Shown here: positions 44,736 through 57,166 of the stretch, one piece after another
Layout: the number at the start of each line of letters is the position of its first letter
How positions within the stretch are numbered: position 1 is the stretch's first letter
NCBI RefSeq assembly: GCF_002878395.1
Contig: NW_025892535.1
Location: 23,587 to 87,586 of the forward strand
Direction of reading: 5' to 3'
From: Capsicum annuum
Lineage: Eukaryota; Streptophyta; Magnoliopsida; Solanales; Solanaceae
Length of the DNA: 64,000 nucleotides
Notes under the pieces: generated by a model
What the model was told of the DNA's origin: nothing
What the model saw: only the letters and a program-made list of their open reading frames with translations
Databases searched by the model: none
Translations under genes and position numbers: made by a program

Positions 44736-47553
44736 AGGAACATTCATCCTCGAATGAAAATTAACTGAAGCGGGAGAGATGATAAGATGAAGTACATACA
44801 AGATATTCACTACTGAAACATGGGTTCATGACTGGCATGACTGAAAGCTGAGCACAACATACTGAATATGCATATCTTATGCATGGGAAGCTGATTCATG
44901 AATATAAGACTGAGGATTCTAGTAAAGTAAGTTTTCTCAAAATGAGAATGCATATCTGATGCACAACTGAAAGGTTGAATCCATGCATATCTGATGCATG
45001 ATTATATGACTAACATGATACGTGAATGCATGACTGAAAGTACTGATGAGCTGATCACGCATATCTGATGCGTGAATTCATGACTAAACTTACTCATGAA
45101 CATGCAATGGTAAAGGCATCAAGTTTGAACTGAAAACTAAGCATGGAACTAAATACCAAGTTTGGTACTGAAATATGAACATGAGAACGAGTAATTTTAA
45201 GGAAAATTGTTACCTTGAACTGATAATACCGATAAGTTTGAGATTAATTACTCCATATGCATGATCGGAAACATGAGAACATAAATAAGGCTGGGACGTG
45301 GTAGATATACTAAATATCATGATCTGAACTAAATCTTGAAAACATGGCATACGACTAAACTTAAAGTTTGAGGGTTAACTTATGAGTACCCCTTCTCCAA
45401 ACTGGATTCATCAAAAGAAAATAGAGCAGCATGTTTATGTCATGAAAGTTTGGGGGAATGATGTATCTTCCCCTTGGGACACTATATCCCTTAAAGAATA
45501 CTGACTTGGATGAGCTACCGAGGGAAATTGAGGCGATGTTCAAAACACCTAGGAACTAAGTCATGACTGAATAACTAGGATCTGAAACTGAGACATGATA
45601 CATAAACTGAGCTAAACATGAGTGTATAAATACAACTTATCTAATTAACTGAATAACTGATAGCTGAATACTGGATCTACAAAGCTAAACTGTACTTAGT
45701 CTAAATAGCTGGGCTGAGATTTTTGAGTTTTATGCATAGGAGATAAGGACTAACTGACTAGAATGAGGTATCTGAGCATTGATTCATGAAGTCTGTATTA
45801 TTTTCGAATGTGAGACTAAGCGTACGACATGGATCTGAGGTATTCTATAAACTGGGGTACTGAAACACTGATAACTGAGTACTAACAACCTGAATGCTAT
45901 GGTCAAGCATGTCTGGAACTGAATTGAGTTTCAAATCTAGTTACTAAACTGAAGATGATGTTATAACTAAGCCTATAGCTAGTACAGAAGTACTGAATTC
46001 AAGGAATGAACACTAATTACTGAGTGTTGGTTACTGAAACTATAATTGAGTTGGCAACTGAGTTTTTAATGGCTACATTATGGGGACTGACATAAGTCAA
46101 GGATCTAAATGTACACTTACACTTTGTACTTTCCCAACTTCTAAATACGACCCCTTGCTAGACGTTTACTTGCACATTTATCATAACATTCAATCCTATC
46201 TTCACAACTACACCCTCGTGCAAAGTAAGCATGCAACAATATTCTCTTATCTAAACAAATGCTCATCACTACACTATTCCATAAGGAGAGCTAACTGGAA
46301 GAGTAAATTAAGAGGACCTGAAACATGAATAGATACAAACTAAACTTGGCACATGACTGAAACTTGAGGAATAAAATATCAATAGTTTGGATTTACCAAT
46401 AAGGTCTGAACTGAGGATATACATAACATAGTCTAAATGTATCTGATCTGTAGGGGCATAGCATGAGTCATGGAAGCTAAGTATACTGGAAAGCATGATA
46501 TGCGTACATGATTCATGAGCTACATGACCTGAGTCTAGAGTTTTCTGTACTTGTGGGACATGATTCGACTACTGAGGGAGCTAGAATTGAACCCCTTATA
46601 CTAGGAACTGAAGGCGCATATAATCTCATGGAAAGTGTGTGAAAATAGATTGTTCTCATGGAACATGACTCATACTGCAGAGTAAAAGGGACTCCTTATG
46701 GTGGAAATTGAATTCATACATGATCATGGAAAAAGAGATACATGAGCATGGCTCATGACCATAGAGTTGATATGTAATACCTGAGTGGATTTCGTGATAG
46801 CTGAAGTGAAAAACTCTGCACTGAGATAAGAATGGGTCTGGAATCGTCTTCCCTTACTACTTTCTATACATACTGGCTCTACTACTAAAATATGAGGGCC
46901 TAGCTTAGGTACTTGATCTACCATCACATACCTACATTATGTTCAACACATGTCTGTCTTACTAAACACATCATCTGATTCTGTTTCCTCATACTGCTAA
47001 TATCACATTCACACCTTCATGCTTAATTTTGAGTCAATAAACTTAAGTGTTTAGCTCGTACTGTTCAAGCCTACTGATCTAATCCCCATGAATACATAAT
47101 ATGATCAAATAGAATAATACTATCCCAACTCTACTACTGCTAAACTTTTGGGTTCAAGAATGAGTTCTCATGATCATAAATAAAATTTGTACGACCTTGG
47201 AACAATAATGAACTGATGGGATACTCTTTGAGTCTATTGCTAATCTTATAGCTAACTGTAGGGACTGTCTGAGAAAGCCCTATCTTTAGGACTTTGAACT
47301 TCACTATTTCTATTACCTTGAAAGTAAGGTAAAGTGAACATGAGGGGTGCATGATATGAATTTACATGGTTTCCTTAAAGAAACTTACTATAGCACGATC
47401 TTGAGACATGAAAGAAGGGAAACTGTTCCTAAAACATCTCATAGCCTCTTGCACATAAGTGTGGTGCACAACACGCTCATGTACTAGACTCTACTTGATG
47501 CAGCTTTCAGACTTCCTAGGACACTGTTGAACCTTAGGCTCTAATACCAAGTT
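44736..47553 (-). other. F internal region, non-coding
   Basis: About 2.8 kb without recognisable coding sequence. The longest open frames (for example 46080-46328 and 45361-45543) are short, carry no motif and lack conservation. The region is dominated by ACTGA, CATGAC and GCATATCTGATGCATG words (44840-45080). The end next to the primer site (47410-47536) matches the leaders of B and C. Confidence 0.8.
47537..47549 (-). promoter_or_regulatory. F primer-binding site
   Basis: The minus strand reads TGGTATTAGAGCC, one base different from the initiator-Met tRNA complement. It is the best-kept primer site among the minus-strand elements. Confidence 0.9.
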
Positions 47554-50500
47554 TGTAACACCCCAATTTGCTGAGCCGAAATGCTACACGGTGCTCATGA
47601 CCCCAAAGAACTACAAGCTAATCCATGACTAATATCTATACCAGTAAACTGCATAATATCTCATAAAATATATGGAAACATGAGCTGTAAGGCCATAAGG
47701 TTCAATACTAATACATGTTTGAAAAATATAGTATAATAATACCAAAAAGGAACATAAATACTAAAGTCTAAACATCTAATCTGACATCTGTCCAAAAGCC
47801 TCTAACTGAACTGAATAAGGAGTTGATGAGACATGTCCCCAACTAACTCCAACTACTAAAATAAAGTGAAAACTGAAATAGAAATGAAATCATAATATCC
47901 TCGAAGGATGAGGACTCACGTCTAACTCTGATTGCTAATCTTGGAATCTACTGCTGATTTGGAGCTCATGCCTCTGAACCTATGGTGTAACATAAGAGAA
48001 AGCACCATAGCGCAAATGCGTCAGTACGTCTGAATGTACTGAGTATACGAGTGAGGTAGGCTAAATGCAAAGGGTTATATGCATGGATAATACTGACTGA
48101 TATGAATGTGAGACTACTGAGTCTGAATATTGATAACATGAGTGTACTGATAATGAGATTCTAAAAGACTAAGTTTACTGATATTGATATGTAAATCACT
48201 AATAAGTGATGGATCTGATACTATATTACTGATATACTAAGAGACTAATATTGCATTACTGATAAATAAATAATTGTTTCTGACAGTTCAAATTATAAAG
48301 AACTGGTCTGATTGACTGTATCTGACAGTCCTAAAGATGAATACTGATAGAATGAGTTCTGATAACTTTTGTGATTGATAGCATAAGTGACTATATCTGA
48401 CAGTCCATAAATCTGAAGAAAATTATCTGAATTCAATTTTATTTCTGAGTTGACTATATCTGACAGTCCTGATATACTAAAATCTGAAGAACTATCTGAG
48501 TTCTTTATTGAGACTAGGTAGCTATAGCTGACAGTCCTAAAAATTGTAACTGAAACTATGGGAAGAAGTTATCTAACCGACATGTCCCAAATACTCTATA
48601 ATAACTAAGCTGGGGTCCAATCTCTGCCCGACTGGAGGGGTATCAATACCACGCCACTGGTAAGGACAGCTATGAGAACCCTATACTGGCAGGTACACAA
48701 TAAAAATGGTGGGAACCCTAAACTAACGAGTTAATCCACCTCATCAACCCTAATTTGACGGGTAAAGATGTCTCAACCTACGCTGGCTATGTAGTTCTGA
48801 AACACAAGGATGACTACTAAGAATCAAACCCTGAACTGGCGGGTGAGTTCCCATCCTTGGGTTCACTCGGTGCTAACTTCTACTACCATCTGAAGGACAC
48901 TGAACTGAATAACTAAGCTGAACTAAATAACTGAACTGAACTGATTAGCTGAACTTATACTGATTAACTAGACTGATACTAGTGGTATTGTTTAGCAGAG
49001 CTAAACTAAGTTTACTGGATTCCAATGACTGATGGAATGTACTAAGTTTTGAGGACTGGTTGAGAGTATTGAAGTTACTGAGATTGATTATGAATACTGA
49101 GGTTGCTGAGGTTATTGAGCACTGAGATTACTACGATTACTAGACTACTGAAATTACTGAGATTTCTGGACTACTGAGATTACTGAGATTTCTGGACTAC
49201 TGAGATTACTAAGATTTTTGAACTACTGAGATTATTGAGATTTTTGAGTTTTCCTGAGTCACATGACTGACTGAATTCTATAGATCATGGCTTGACTGAG
49301 AATATCATGAAAACATGACATCACTCTAGGCACACAGCTATATTTTTTGGGTACAAGTACCCCCAGGACTCGATGGAAGGAAACTGACACAACTTGAATT
49401 TCTTGAGTACACGACCATCAATAACAATCCATTATACATGAGTGGGGGATTTCATGAAGTACATGGTCATCATAATATCTATCATGAATAGGAATGCTTA
49501 TAATCAAGTCATAAATGTCATATTCTAATATCATGGGCATTCCAACAACATATACTATTCATAGCAAGGGCATGGAAACCATTCAAGCATAAGGGAATGG
49601 CAACATGTAACATTTAGTTCATATTGTAATGATTTGGGGATATTAAACTTCATGTATTTATTCAACATCTCAAACATGGTAGGAAAAGCATGAATATAAT
49701 TTGCATACATAATTCATAGCTTCATCATCATACATGTTTCATGCCACTACCATAAGAATACATAATTAGCATGGAAATTCATATTGAGGTGTATAGCTAA
49801 CATGGACTTGTCATGTGAATATCATGGAATCATGTAAATAGGAATTTCTAGCATCCTATTCATTTTATCAAACACCTTGCATGCATTCTTTAAGGCATAG
49901 GTGTATTTTATACTTGCATTATATTAAACCACCCAAAGTTTATGATTTTCAACCAACAACTACATATATTTGATGAAAACATCCTTAGATATCATATTGA
50001 AACTTAAACATCCATCATCAACATGTACATAATCATATCACCACAAAACGTTTACAAAACAACATTTAAAAGCATGATTCTTGAGCTCTATGAACGAATT
50101 GAATCCATAGATGAACACTACGCATACCTTGGAAGGGAGGTTCTTGATGATTGACGGAGGAATTTTCTTGAAATTGGATCTTCAAGCTTAATTATGCAAC
50201 CCTAGTTGTTTTTCTCCTATGGTGCTCTTGGATGATGAGCTTTGAGATGTTTATAGGGTTGTAATGTGTTTAGAAGCTATATATTTCGTAGGGTTAAGTC
50301 TAGGGACGTGTAAGGAGTGTTAAAAGACTTAATTACCCTCAAAATAACTCAAAACGGAGTGTTTTTGGCGTTGGAACTGACTTAGGCTGCCTCTAACCAA
50401 TCACCTAAGTTTGGTTGGGCGGCGCCTAGCCAATCGCCTATCCTTACTGTCTCTCACGAAAATAGGCATAACTTTTCGATCGAATATTAAATTAAGACGA

Positions 50501-50819
50501 AATTGGTATCTTTGGAAAGCTAATTCAATTATCTACAATTTGGTGGGTAGAAATATGTAGAAATACCATATTAACATCGAGTTATACTCATTCAAAGATG
50601 ACCCTTGCAAAATCAAACACTAAAACTTGATGGATTCAAAAACTCTAAGCTTGTATTACCTTAAGTGACTCATATGAACATGCTTAATGTATCATAAGTT
50701 ATCTTATCACTAGGATACTCATTGTAAGTCATGCACTAAAATACTACTCACAGGATAGGAGGTTTCTTACATAGGAAAAATGGTTCGTCTCCTAGGTTAG
50801 AAACATACGAGGTATTACA
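47554..50819 (-). repeat. F 5' LTR
   Basis: On the plus strand it begins TGTAACACCCC and ends GAGGTATTACA. It matches the 3' LTR throughout. The tandem ACTGAGATT array at 49075-49255 has at least one extra higher unit, and about 40 bp near 48110 are missing relative to 42010-42080. Confidence 0.9.
49075..49255 (-). repeat. ACTGAGATT tandem repeat, F 5' LTR
   Basis: The same array as at 43027-43165 but longer, with three to four clear higher units containing GGACTACTGAGATTACTGAG. Confidence 0.75.
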
Positions 50820-50824
50820 TTAAC

Positions 50825-50997
50825 ACACCGTGAACTTAAACCCCCATCTTTCGGAAATAGTAAACTACCAGTAAATCTTTCATAAATAAATCGAAGTTTA
50901 CACCCTATTCCCTATGGGATTCGACCCCAACCTAGTTGGGTTTTATATTTACAACGATCACTTACACCCATTCAAGAGTGTAATTTGAGCGTTATCA
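50825..50997 (+). repeat. E 3' LTR, terminal 173 bp
   Basis: It matches 39437-39614. It begins after the F TSD and ends GTTATCA, followed by the E TSD CTCAT. Confidence 0.85.
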
Positions 50998-51002
50998 CTC
51001 AT

Positions 51003-51275
51003 CTAAATAAATTTGCGAGTCCTCACCTGCCTTTGACCCAAAGAACTCTAGCGGACTCATTATCATGAAGTCTTGGATTCTAGCTACTACTAAATCACCA
51101 TTCTGCTGAAGTGGGATAGCCGCCTGATGGTTGCCCTTAACATTAGCAGTCAATTCCTGGGCCAACTCCTGAAAGACATCCCAAAATTAAGCATGGGACA
51201 CATTCTCATTCAGGGGCTCAGCAGGCTGGGGTGGCTGGTAACTATTTTTTCGGGCATTAGCTTGAGGAGGTGGCA
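51003..51275 (-). pseudogene. B gag, N-terminal part
   Basis: The minus strand starts at an ATG followed by PPPQANARKNS (about 51275) and runs through a PQPAEPLNEN segment and the capsid start (EFFGSKAGEDSQ, about 51030-51065) to the E insertion. It contains at least one stop (near 51190). It continues at 38106. Confidence 0.8.
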
Positions 51276-51349
51276 TATTCAAATTTCACATAAAAACATA
51301 AGCTAAAAGCAGATAGACATATTGTAAGCCCGATAGATCATGAAAGAAA

Positions 51350-51482
51350 GAGGGGATTTCCTAAGAATGTCTCGTAGCCACTTCCTCATAAATGTGGATG
51401 CTTCACACCCATGATAAATACTCTATGTAACATGGCTTATCTAACTCCCTTGGACTTTTATAAACCTTAGGATCTAACACCA
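51350..51482 (-). promoter_or_regulatory. B leader and primer-binding site
   Basis: The primer site TGGTGTTAGATCC (minus strand, 51482-51470) is a decayed initiator-Met type, two to three bases off. The adjacent leader matches those of C and F. Confidence 0.7.
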
Positions 51483-51486
51483 AGTT

Positions 51487-53617
51487 TGTAAGTCCCCAAA
51501 ACCTAGTCCCGAGATGTCACACAGTGCTCAAAACTATGAGTAGCGTTAAACTAACCCTATCTGCCTTCTACTAAGTATGAATCTCATAACAATAGAATTT
51601 AGAAATAATATCAAAACTAGAATGCAGAAAATCTATCTGAATAATCAATATTGAATATTCTGAAAATGTATCTAGCATTCAGACAAGCCTCTACTAATAA
51701 TAACTAGAGAGTCACTGGGACAACCTCCAGCTAACTCAAACTGTCTGAAATACTAAATCATCTATACTAAAAAGCTAAAAGGAAATGGAATGACTGAGTC
51801 CCTAAACTATGAGGACTCACCAACTATCGGGATGCAGGAAGAGATGCTCGAAATCACTCATACTACTGTAACTGAGCACCTGAACCTACATTATAAGCTA
51901 ATGTAGCACATAGACATATATGTGGATTAGTACTTTGAGGGTGTACTGAGTATATGGGGTGAATGCATAATTAAAACAATATCTAAACATCATCATAATT
52001 TGTAAAATAATGCATGCTAAATGAAGATGAATCACATAAGCTGGAATATTTGAAAACTATAAATCATAATCAAGAATGGAAAAGCATGTTGCATAAATCT
52101 AGTGAGTCATAACATTTAGTTCTAAAAGTTGTACTAGTGTTCTTCCTATAAGTCATGATATCAAAGTGTAGAAAGGACTCACTTTAATATCTGAAATCTG
52201 AAAATCTAAAATCTCATAGCTAATATTTTTTGTATAATAATGTCTGAATAAAGTTGTGAGCCTTTACACCTAATTTTTAAAAGCTTTTCTATTAGGATTA
52301 TTCTATTCTAAAATCTGTAGTTTGTAATCTGTAGGGAAATTGTTTTAAAACTATTCTGTAAAGCTTTTCTATAAGGGAAAATTCTTTTAAAAGCTTTTCT
52401 ATTGTTCTTTACTAGTAAGGAGGTTCTCTTAACCAACATAAATCATGTGAGCTATCATGGAGTCCAATGTCTCGTTCCCTTATGGGAAAACCTCACGTTG
52501 AGAAGAGGTATCATACTCTTTCCAAGGAGTATCACCTAATCTAAGTGATCAAATCTGTATTTTTCATCCATATAGAAATGGGAATAATCTAATAATCTAA
52601 ACCTATGGTGGCTCATAGTTCTAGGGCATGAGAACATACCCAACTCGGTACTAAATACTACTCCTTTTAATCTGTATGCTAATTCTGTTGGAAATCCACT
52701 TTTAAAATCTAGTATAATTTCTACAAAATCCAACTGTATAATTGCTAAGTTAACTGAAATCTGAGACTGTAAAGTGGATTTTATATCTAAGCAGAGATCA
52801 AAAGATCAAATCTTCATCAAAATTTGAAAATAATCTAGCCATAGGGTGCTTATAGCACAATCGAACTTGAAATAGCAATACTTCAAATTATTGCTAATGA
52901 CCCATACTTCAAAGTCATGTCAAAATATCATAATATTCATGCTTGATAATGTATATATTGGTATTTTAATTCAAAATCTGGAATTTACTAAAATACATAT
53001 GATATACGAAAATAAACATGCAATTCAACTTCTAATTCACTTGATATCTCATAATCTTGCAAATGACAATGATTGGTATGAATCCTAATTTGAAATTCAT
53101 GTAAAATCATGTGAATTTATAATTAAAAACTAGATTTGGGAACAAGAATGAAAGAATATCCTTGTTCATAAAACCCCACATATCTTAATTAATGTAATTT
53201 CTAAGAAAGCTTGAACTTGAATCCTTATTTAAGCTTTTGAAGATAAACTCTTGAAGTTCTTGAATTGGGAACCCTTAATCTTGAGCTATCTTGGGAGAAT
53301 AATGGAGGAAATTGGATTTATTGGAGAGAAGTTGTGAGATTTAGGGTTTTCTTTTAGAGAGAATTGATGAAAAATGGGTATCAAGTGCTTAGAATAGGTT
53401 TAATTCCTTGTTTTTGATGAATTGGAGACTTGGAATTTGATCAAATTGCCCTATTTAAAATTTTAATCAGAACTAGAAAAGATAATTTTTTCCCGATTTA
53501 TCATGCCACCGCGACGCGCCACTATCATGGTGCCTCACCGAAAAAGGGACGACTATCATTTGGCCCATCAACACGATGTGGTGAAATTTTGTTGGGAAAC
53601 TATAAAAGGGACGAGTC
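51487..53617 (-). repeat. B 5' LTR, distal part
   Basis: On the plus strand it begins TGTAAGTCCCC. It matches 16193-18300 and is cut by G at TSD GAGTC (53613-53617), within the GC-rich block. Confidence 0.85.
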
Positions 53618-56451
53618 TGTAATGCCCCGATTTTCTATAACCGGAATATTACATGGTGGTTATGATCCCAAAGGACAACAAGCTAACCCTTTTCTGGTAC
53701 CTATACTGAGCACTGTATAATATAATGAAATACATGTAGAAAACTGGCAAAAACTTACTCTGGATCTCGTGCTTCTGAACCTATGGTATAAGATACCATA
53801 GTGCAAGAGAAAAGTATGTGTCAGTACTTTGAATATACTGGTATGCTAGATGAGGTAAGGCTAAATGCAAGGTCTTATGCGTGAACAATACTGACTAGAC
53901 AATCTAAGTATGTTGAATGAGAATACATGCATGAATGCATAAACTATCACTGAAATCATAATAACACAGAATACTAACTTCTGAATACTGGTTTCTGAAT
54001 ACTAACTTACTGATATCTATGTCTACTAGTACTGATATTTGAGTTCACTGACTCTGGGATACTGAACAACTGAGTCTACTCATAATAATAATGATTGATT
54101 ATATCTGAGATCAAGCCTATCTAGTGGGTGACCTCTGATTCTACTATGATGATGATGGTTTATATCTAAGATCAGGCCTATCTAGCGGGTAATCTCTGAA
54201 TTTACAAATTGTCATAATGATTGACTGAGTTTAAGATAAAGCCTATCTAGTGGGTGATCTCTGAATCTGAGGAACTATCAAAGTTCCTCACTGAGTTGTG
54301 TGACCGTATCTAATGGTCCTAAATCTGAAGAACTATCTGAGTTCTTAACTAAAATTGAATCTGAAGTTGAAACTCTGGAAGTTCTCACTTAACCGACATG
54401 CCCTGATCTAAACTAGTGGGGTCCAACCAGTAACCCCAGCTAGAAGGGTGTCAGTACCGTGCCACGGGTAAAGACACTACTATGGTTAAGCCTCTCTAAC
54501 AGGTGACCCTAAATAGTAAGTTAAGCCTAAGGTATCGGGTGACTCCTAGAAGGTAGTCAAGCCTTAATCTAACGGGTGACTCCTAGTCCTGTGCTGTCTA
54601 CACAGTTCTAGAGTTCAAGGACTGATGCTAACGACTCTGCCTCTCTAATGGGGATGCCGTCGTCCCTAAACTCGCTCGGTGCTAGTTCCTACTCCCAACT
54701 GAAAGAAACTGAACTACTTCTTAAACTGTATTAGACTGAGCTAAATCTGTTACTGATCATCTTACTTGACTAGTCTGATGAGTTCACTTGATTCCATTGT
54801 CTTATGGAACACTTCAAAATTCTACTTTCTATCTGAATACTATTGAGTTCTGTAACTTACTGAGCTTTACTAAAATCTGAATTGAGTTCTGTAACTTACT
54901 GAGCTTTACTAAAATCTGAATTGAATTCTGAATACTACTGAGGTTTGAACTAGATACAAAACTGAGTTAGACTGATACAAAGACTAGATTAATCTAGTAC
55001 TGAGATTACTAAATTTTCTTAAGTTTTGTAGCTGACTAAATTCTACTAATCATAGCACGACTGAGATTATCTTGAGACTGACTCATCTCTAGACAAGCAG
55101 CTAAGTTTTCGGGTATAAATACCCCCAGGACTCGATAGCATAAATAAATAATATAGGACCACACTTGAATATCCTGACAATGGACTTTCACTCACAACAC
55201 AATCAATAGGATATCTCGTCAATCACTTGAATGTCACAAACATGAAAATTTATAGGGTATGCATAATAATATCTCAGAGTTGTTCAACAAGGAATACACA
55301 TGGATAAAAATGCATGCAACTTATAATAATACATTCACTAAGGAATTTCAACAAACGCTTGGCATGTACTAGTTATAATATAATTGGGGATTTCATGCTT
55401 AACATACTAAAAAGGCATTATTCTCTTTACTTAAGCATTATATCATACATATGGGGGGCATTCTTTGGTTATACCACAGATTCTATACTTAATTATCATG
55501 AATAGATCAATATCGTGCAAATTGAAGGTTTTTTATCATAAACATCACATAGTAGGATCAAATCTTGGATCTTTGAAATCAAGTCGTGAATTAAAAATCA
55601 TCAACAACATGAACTTCAATTTCTATTCACAAAAATCATGACAATCTCATAAATATATAATCTTGAATTTGGAAAAAAATTCTTGAACTTCTTGGGTGAA
55701 AAGAACCCAAGAATCAACATCTAACATATCTCAAAATCTTGAATCTTGAAAGAGAATGACTTTTATTGAAGGTTCTAGAATGGGAATCTTAATTCTTGAT
55801 TACCTTGTGGAGAGTGTGATGGGGTCTTGAAGTTAATTGAGAAGAAACCCTAAGTTTGTTCTCAGGAACAAAGAGGGTTAAGAGTTTTTGAAACTAAATC
55901 ACAATAGCTAAGTATGTGTTTTTGGCATTTTATATCATGAGGGTAAGCTTTAGGGTGAGGGAAAAGACAAAAATACCCCTACAAAATCACTTCCCAGTTG
56001 CTTAAATTTTCAGTTGAAGACCAAGGCTGATAAGCCGTCAGATCTGTGATAGCCCGTCAGCCCAGGTCATCACCTGGGAGCTGAAATTGATGGGTTTCTA
56101 TCTAAGTCTGCCGACATGGGATGCTGGAGTAAAATAGGTATAACTTCTGGCTCCGATATCGGATTTAGGAGAAATTGGTATCATTGGAAAGTTAATTCAA
56201 TTATATATCTTTTGGTGGGTCATGATCTCAAAAATTAGTAGGACAGATGTGCTCGTTTGAAGTTGACTATACCAATATCCCTCCCAAGAATTTAATTAAT
56301 AAGGGATGTTTTGATTCGTCTAATAGCTAGGACATATTTGAGGCCTTAATATACATCAAACTTGATCATAAAACTACCAAATCACTAGAATTTATTTCTC
56401 ATGAGCTTGAAGCATGGTTCTACTATTAATTTAGAATCTCGAGGTATTACA
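53618..56451 (-). mobile_element. Solo LTR G in B 5' LTR
   Basis: A single 2,834-bp LTR, plus-strand ends TGTAATGCCCCG and GAGGTATTACA, with perfect TSD GAGTC (53613-53617 and 56452-56456). There is no internal region. It is closest to F at the U5 end (GATTTTCTA and GGACAACAAGC words) and has the U3 block near 56130-56210. Its repeated phrase CAAGCCTATCTAGTGGGTGA (54110-54270) is its own version of the R-region repeats. Confidence 0.9.
56025..56080 (-). repeat. GC-rich palindromic block of LTR G
   Basis: The plus strand reads AAGCCGTCAGATC, GTGATAGCCCGTCAGCCC and GGTCATCACC in succession. The wording is shared with LTR E (38290-38635), in the opposite orientation relative to the LTR. Confidence 0.6.
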
Positions 56452-56456
56452 GAGTC

Positions 56457-56829
56457 CCATTTTGGCCATCGCCATGACGCCCTGAAATCGCATCGCCTCA
56501 CTAGAAAAAGGACTAGTGGGAACAGTACTTTCACCGTGATTTAATGTAATTGTGGTGCTCCACTGGAATTTGACCATTGTGAAATCGTCGTTCACCGCGA
56601 CGCGGTGCTTGTCAAAATGCCATACTGTTTTACTAAAAATGCCTTAACTTCTCAACCGAGCATCAGATTTAGGCGAAATTGGTATTATTGGAAAGCTAAC
56701 TAAATTTTCTACACACTGGAGGGACTAGAACTATTAAATTCTATATGTATCAAAGGGTATTCATTTTTAAAGCAAACCCTTGATATTTCAGGATCTAAAT
56801 TGAGGTTGGAAAAAGTGTGGGGAATTACA
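56457..56829 (-). repeat. B 5' LTR, first 373 bp
   Basis: The minus strand starts TGTAATTCCCC at 56829. It contains the rest of the GC-rich block and the U3 block (56640-56720) that C hit in the other LTR. Confidence 0.85.
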
Positions 56830-57166
56830 ACGCCATCTCCAAGCTTCCATGGATCATCCTATTTGCTCTTGTCCATCTTTCAGGATGTGAAAAATTCTTT
56901 CTATTCTTTATTTTTGGATAGCTCTTTTAGACATGATCTTTGTTTAGAAGTTCTTGTAAGATGACTTTTGGATCTTGGGAATTTCAGAAAGTAGTGTCTT
57001 TGGTTTCCGCACTACTAATGATTAGCTCTAGATTATTGTAATTAAGTTGGTTTTATGATAATAGCATTTTAATATTGACTAAGTTATTGAGTAATGGTTC
57101 GGTTTAGATTGCTCTCCCATAGGAAGATTAGTATTGGTGCCACTCATGGCCTTTTTTGTCATGACA
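56830..57166 (+). repeat. A+ 3' LTR, last part
   Basis: It resumes the A LTR after B and matches 14774-15115 on the other strand. It ends GTCATGACA at 57166, the end expected from GGTCGTGATA at 14774. Confidence 0.8.

Larger units (their letters stand above)
41461..50819 (-). mobile_element. Non-coding LTR element F (LARD-like)
   Basis: Two full LTRs, 5' at 50819-47554 (3,266 bp) and 3' at 44722-41461 (3,262 bp), flank a 2.8-kb internal region without any gag or pol. The perfect TSD TTAAC is at 41456-41460 and 50820-50824. Primer site and polypurine tract are present. A sample of about 140 bp near 43440 and 49530 shows four LTR differences (97%), making F the youngest paired element here. 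It must have moved using proteins made by a relative. Confidence 0.9.
38112..50997 (+). mobile_element. Athila-like LTR element E, internally deleted, with F nested in its 3' LTR
   Basis: The 5' LTR is 38112-39614 (TGATGTG to GTTATTA). A decayed TGGCGCCGTTGCCGG-type primer site follows. The internal region is 39615-41445, and a 3' LTR remnant lies at 41446-41460 plus 50825-50997 (ending GTTATCA). The perfect TSD CTCAT is at 38107-38111 and 50998-51002, inside B gag. The primer type, the block with GCCGCGACGTTAAAC at 40829-40843 and the GGGTGGGG purine tract near 40990 are hallmarks I associate with plant Athila elements. No protease, RT or integrase remains. Confidence 0.8.
16193..56829 (-). 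mobile_element. Ty3/gypsy chromovirus B, with elements C, D, E, F and G nested inside
   Basis: The minus-strand order is: 5' LTR (56829-51487, split by G), primer site (51482-51470), gag (51275-51003 and, after E, 38106-37330), pol (37180-33860), polypurine tract (33648-33636) and 3' LTR (33635-16193, split by C). The TSD is ACCCC/ACGCC with one mismatch. Without insertions the element is about 10.2 kb, with LTRs of about 2.46 and 2.50 kb. In a 150-bp sample near 16700 and 51980 the LTRs differ at about 13 sites (91%), so it is older than C and F. Confidence 0.85.
1678..57166 (+). mobile_element. Outer Ty3/gypsy element A+, heavily deleted and split by nested insertions
   Basis: This is the oldest layer. 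Its surviving pieces in order are a 5' LTR fragment (1678-2938), an integrase tail (2939-3585), and a 3' LTR in three parts (3586-4813, 15253-16192, 56830-57166). The parts join up when A- and B are set aside: the LTR text before 16192 continues at 56830 after B with a 5-bp TSD (ACCCC at 16188-16192, ACGCC at 56830-56834). The LTR begins TGTAACGACCC and ends in GTCATGACA at 57166. About 7 kb of internal region (gag to mid-integrase) is missing, so the element is dead. Confidence 0.75.

Noticed and set aside
46080..46328. An 82-codon open frame inside F that might be a captured gene
   Set aside because: No motif, no similarity that I recognise, and no sign of exon structure; it fits chance in a 2.8-kb non-coding stretch.
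53430..53720. A 96-codon open frame
   Set aside because: It crosses the junction between LTR B and solo LTR G, so it is an accident of insertion.
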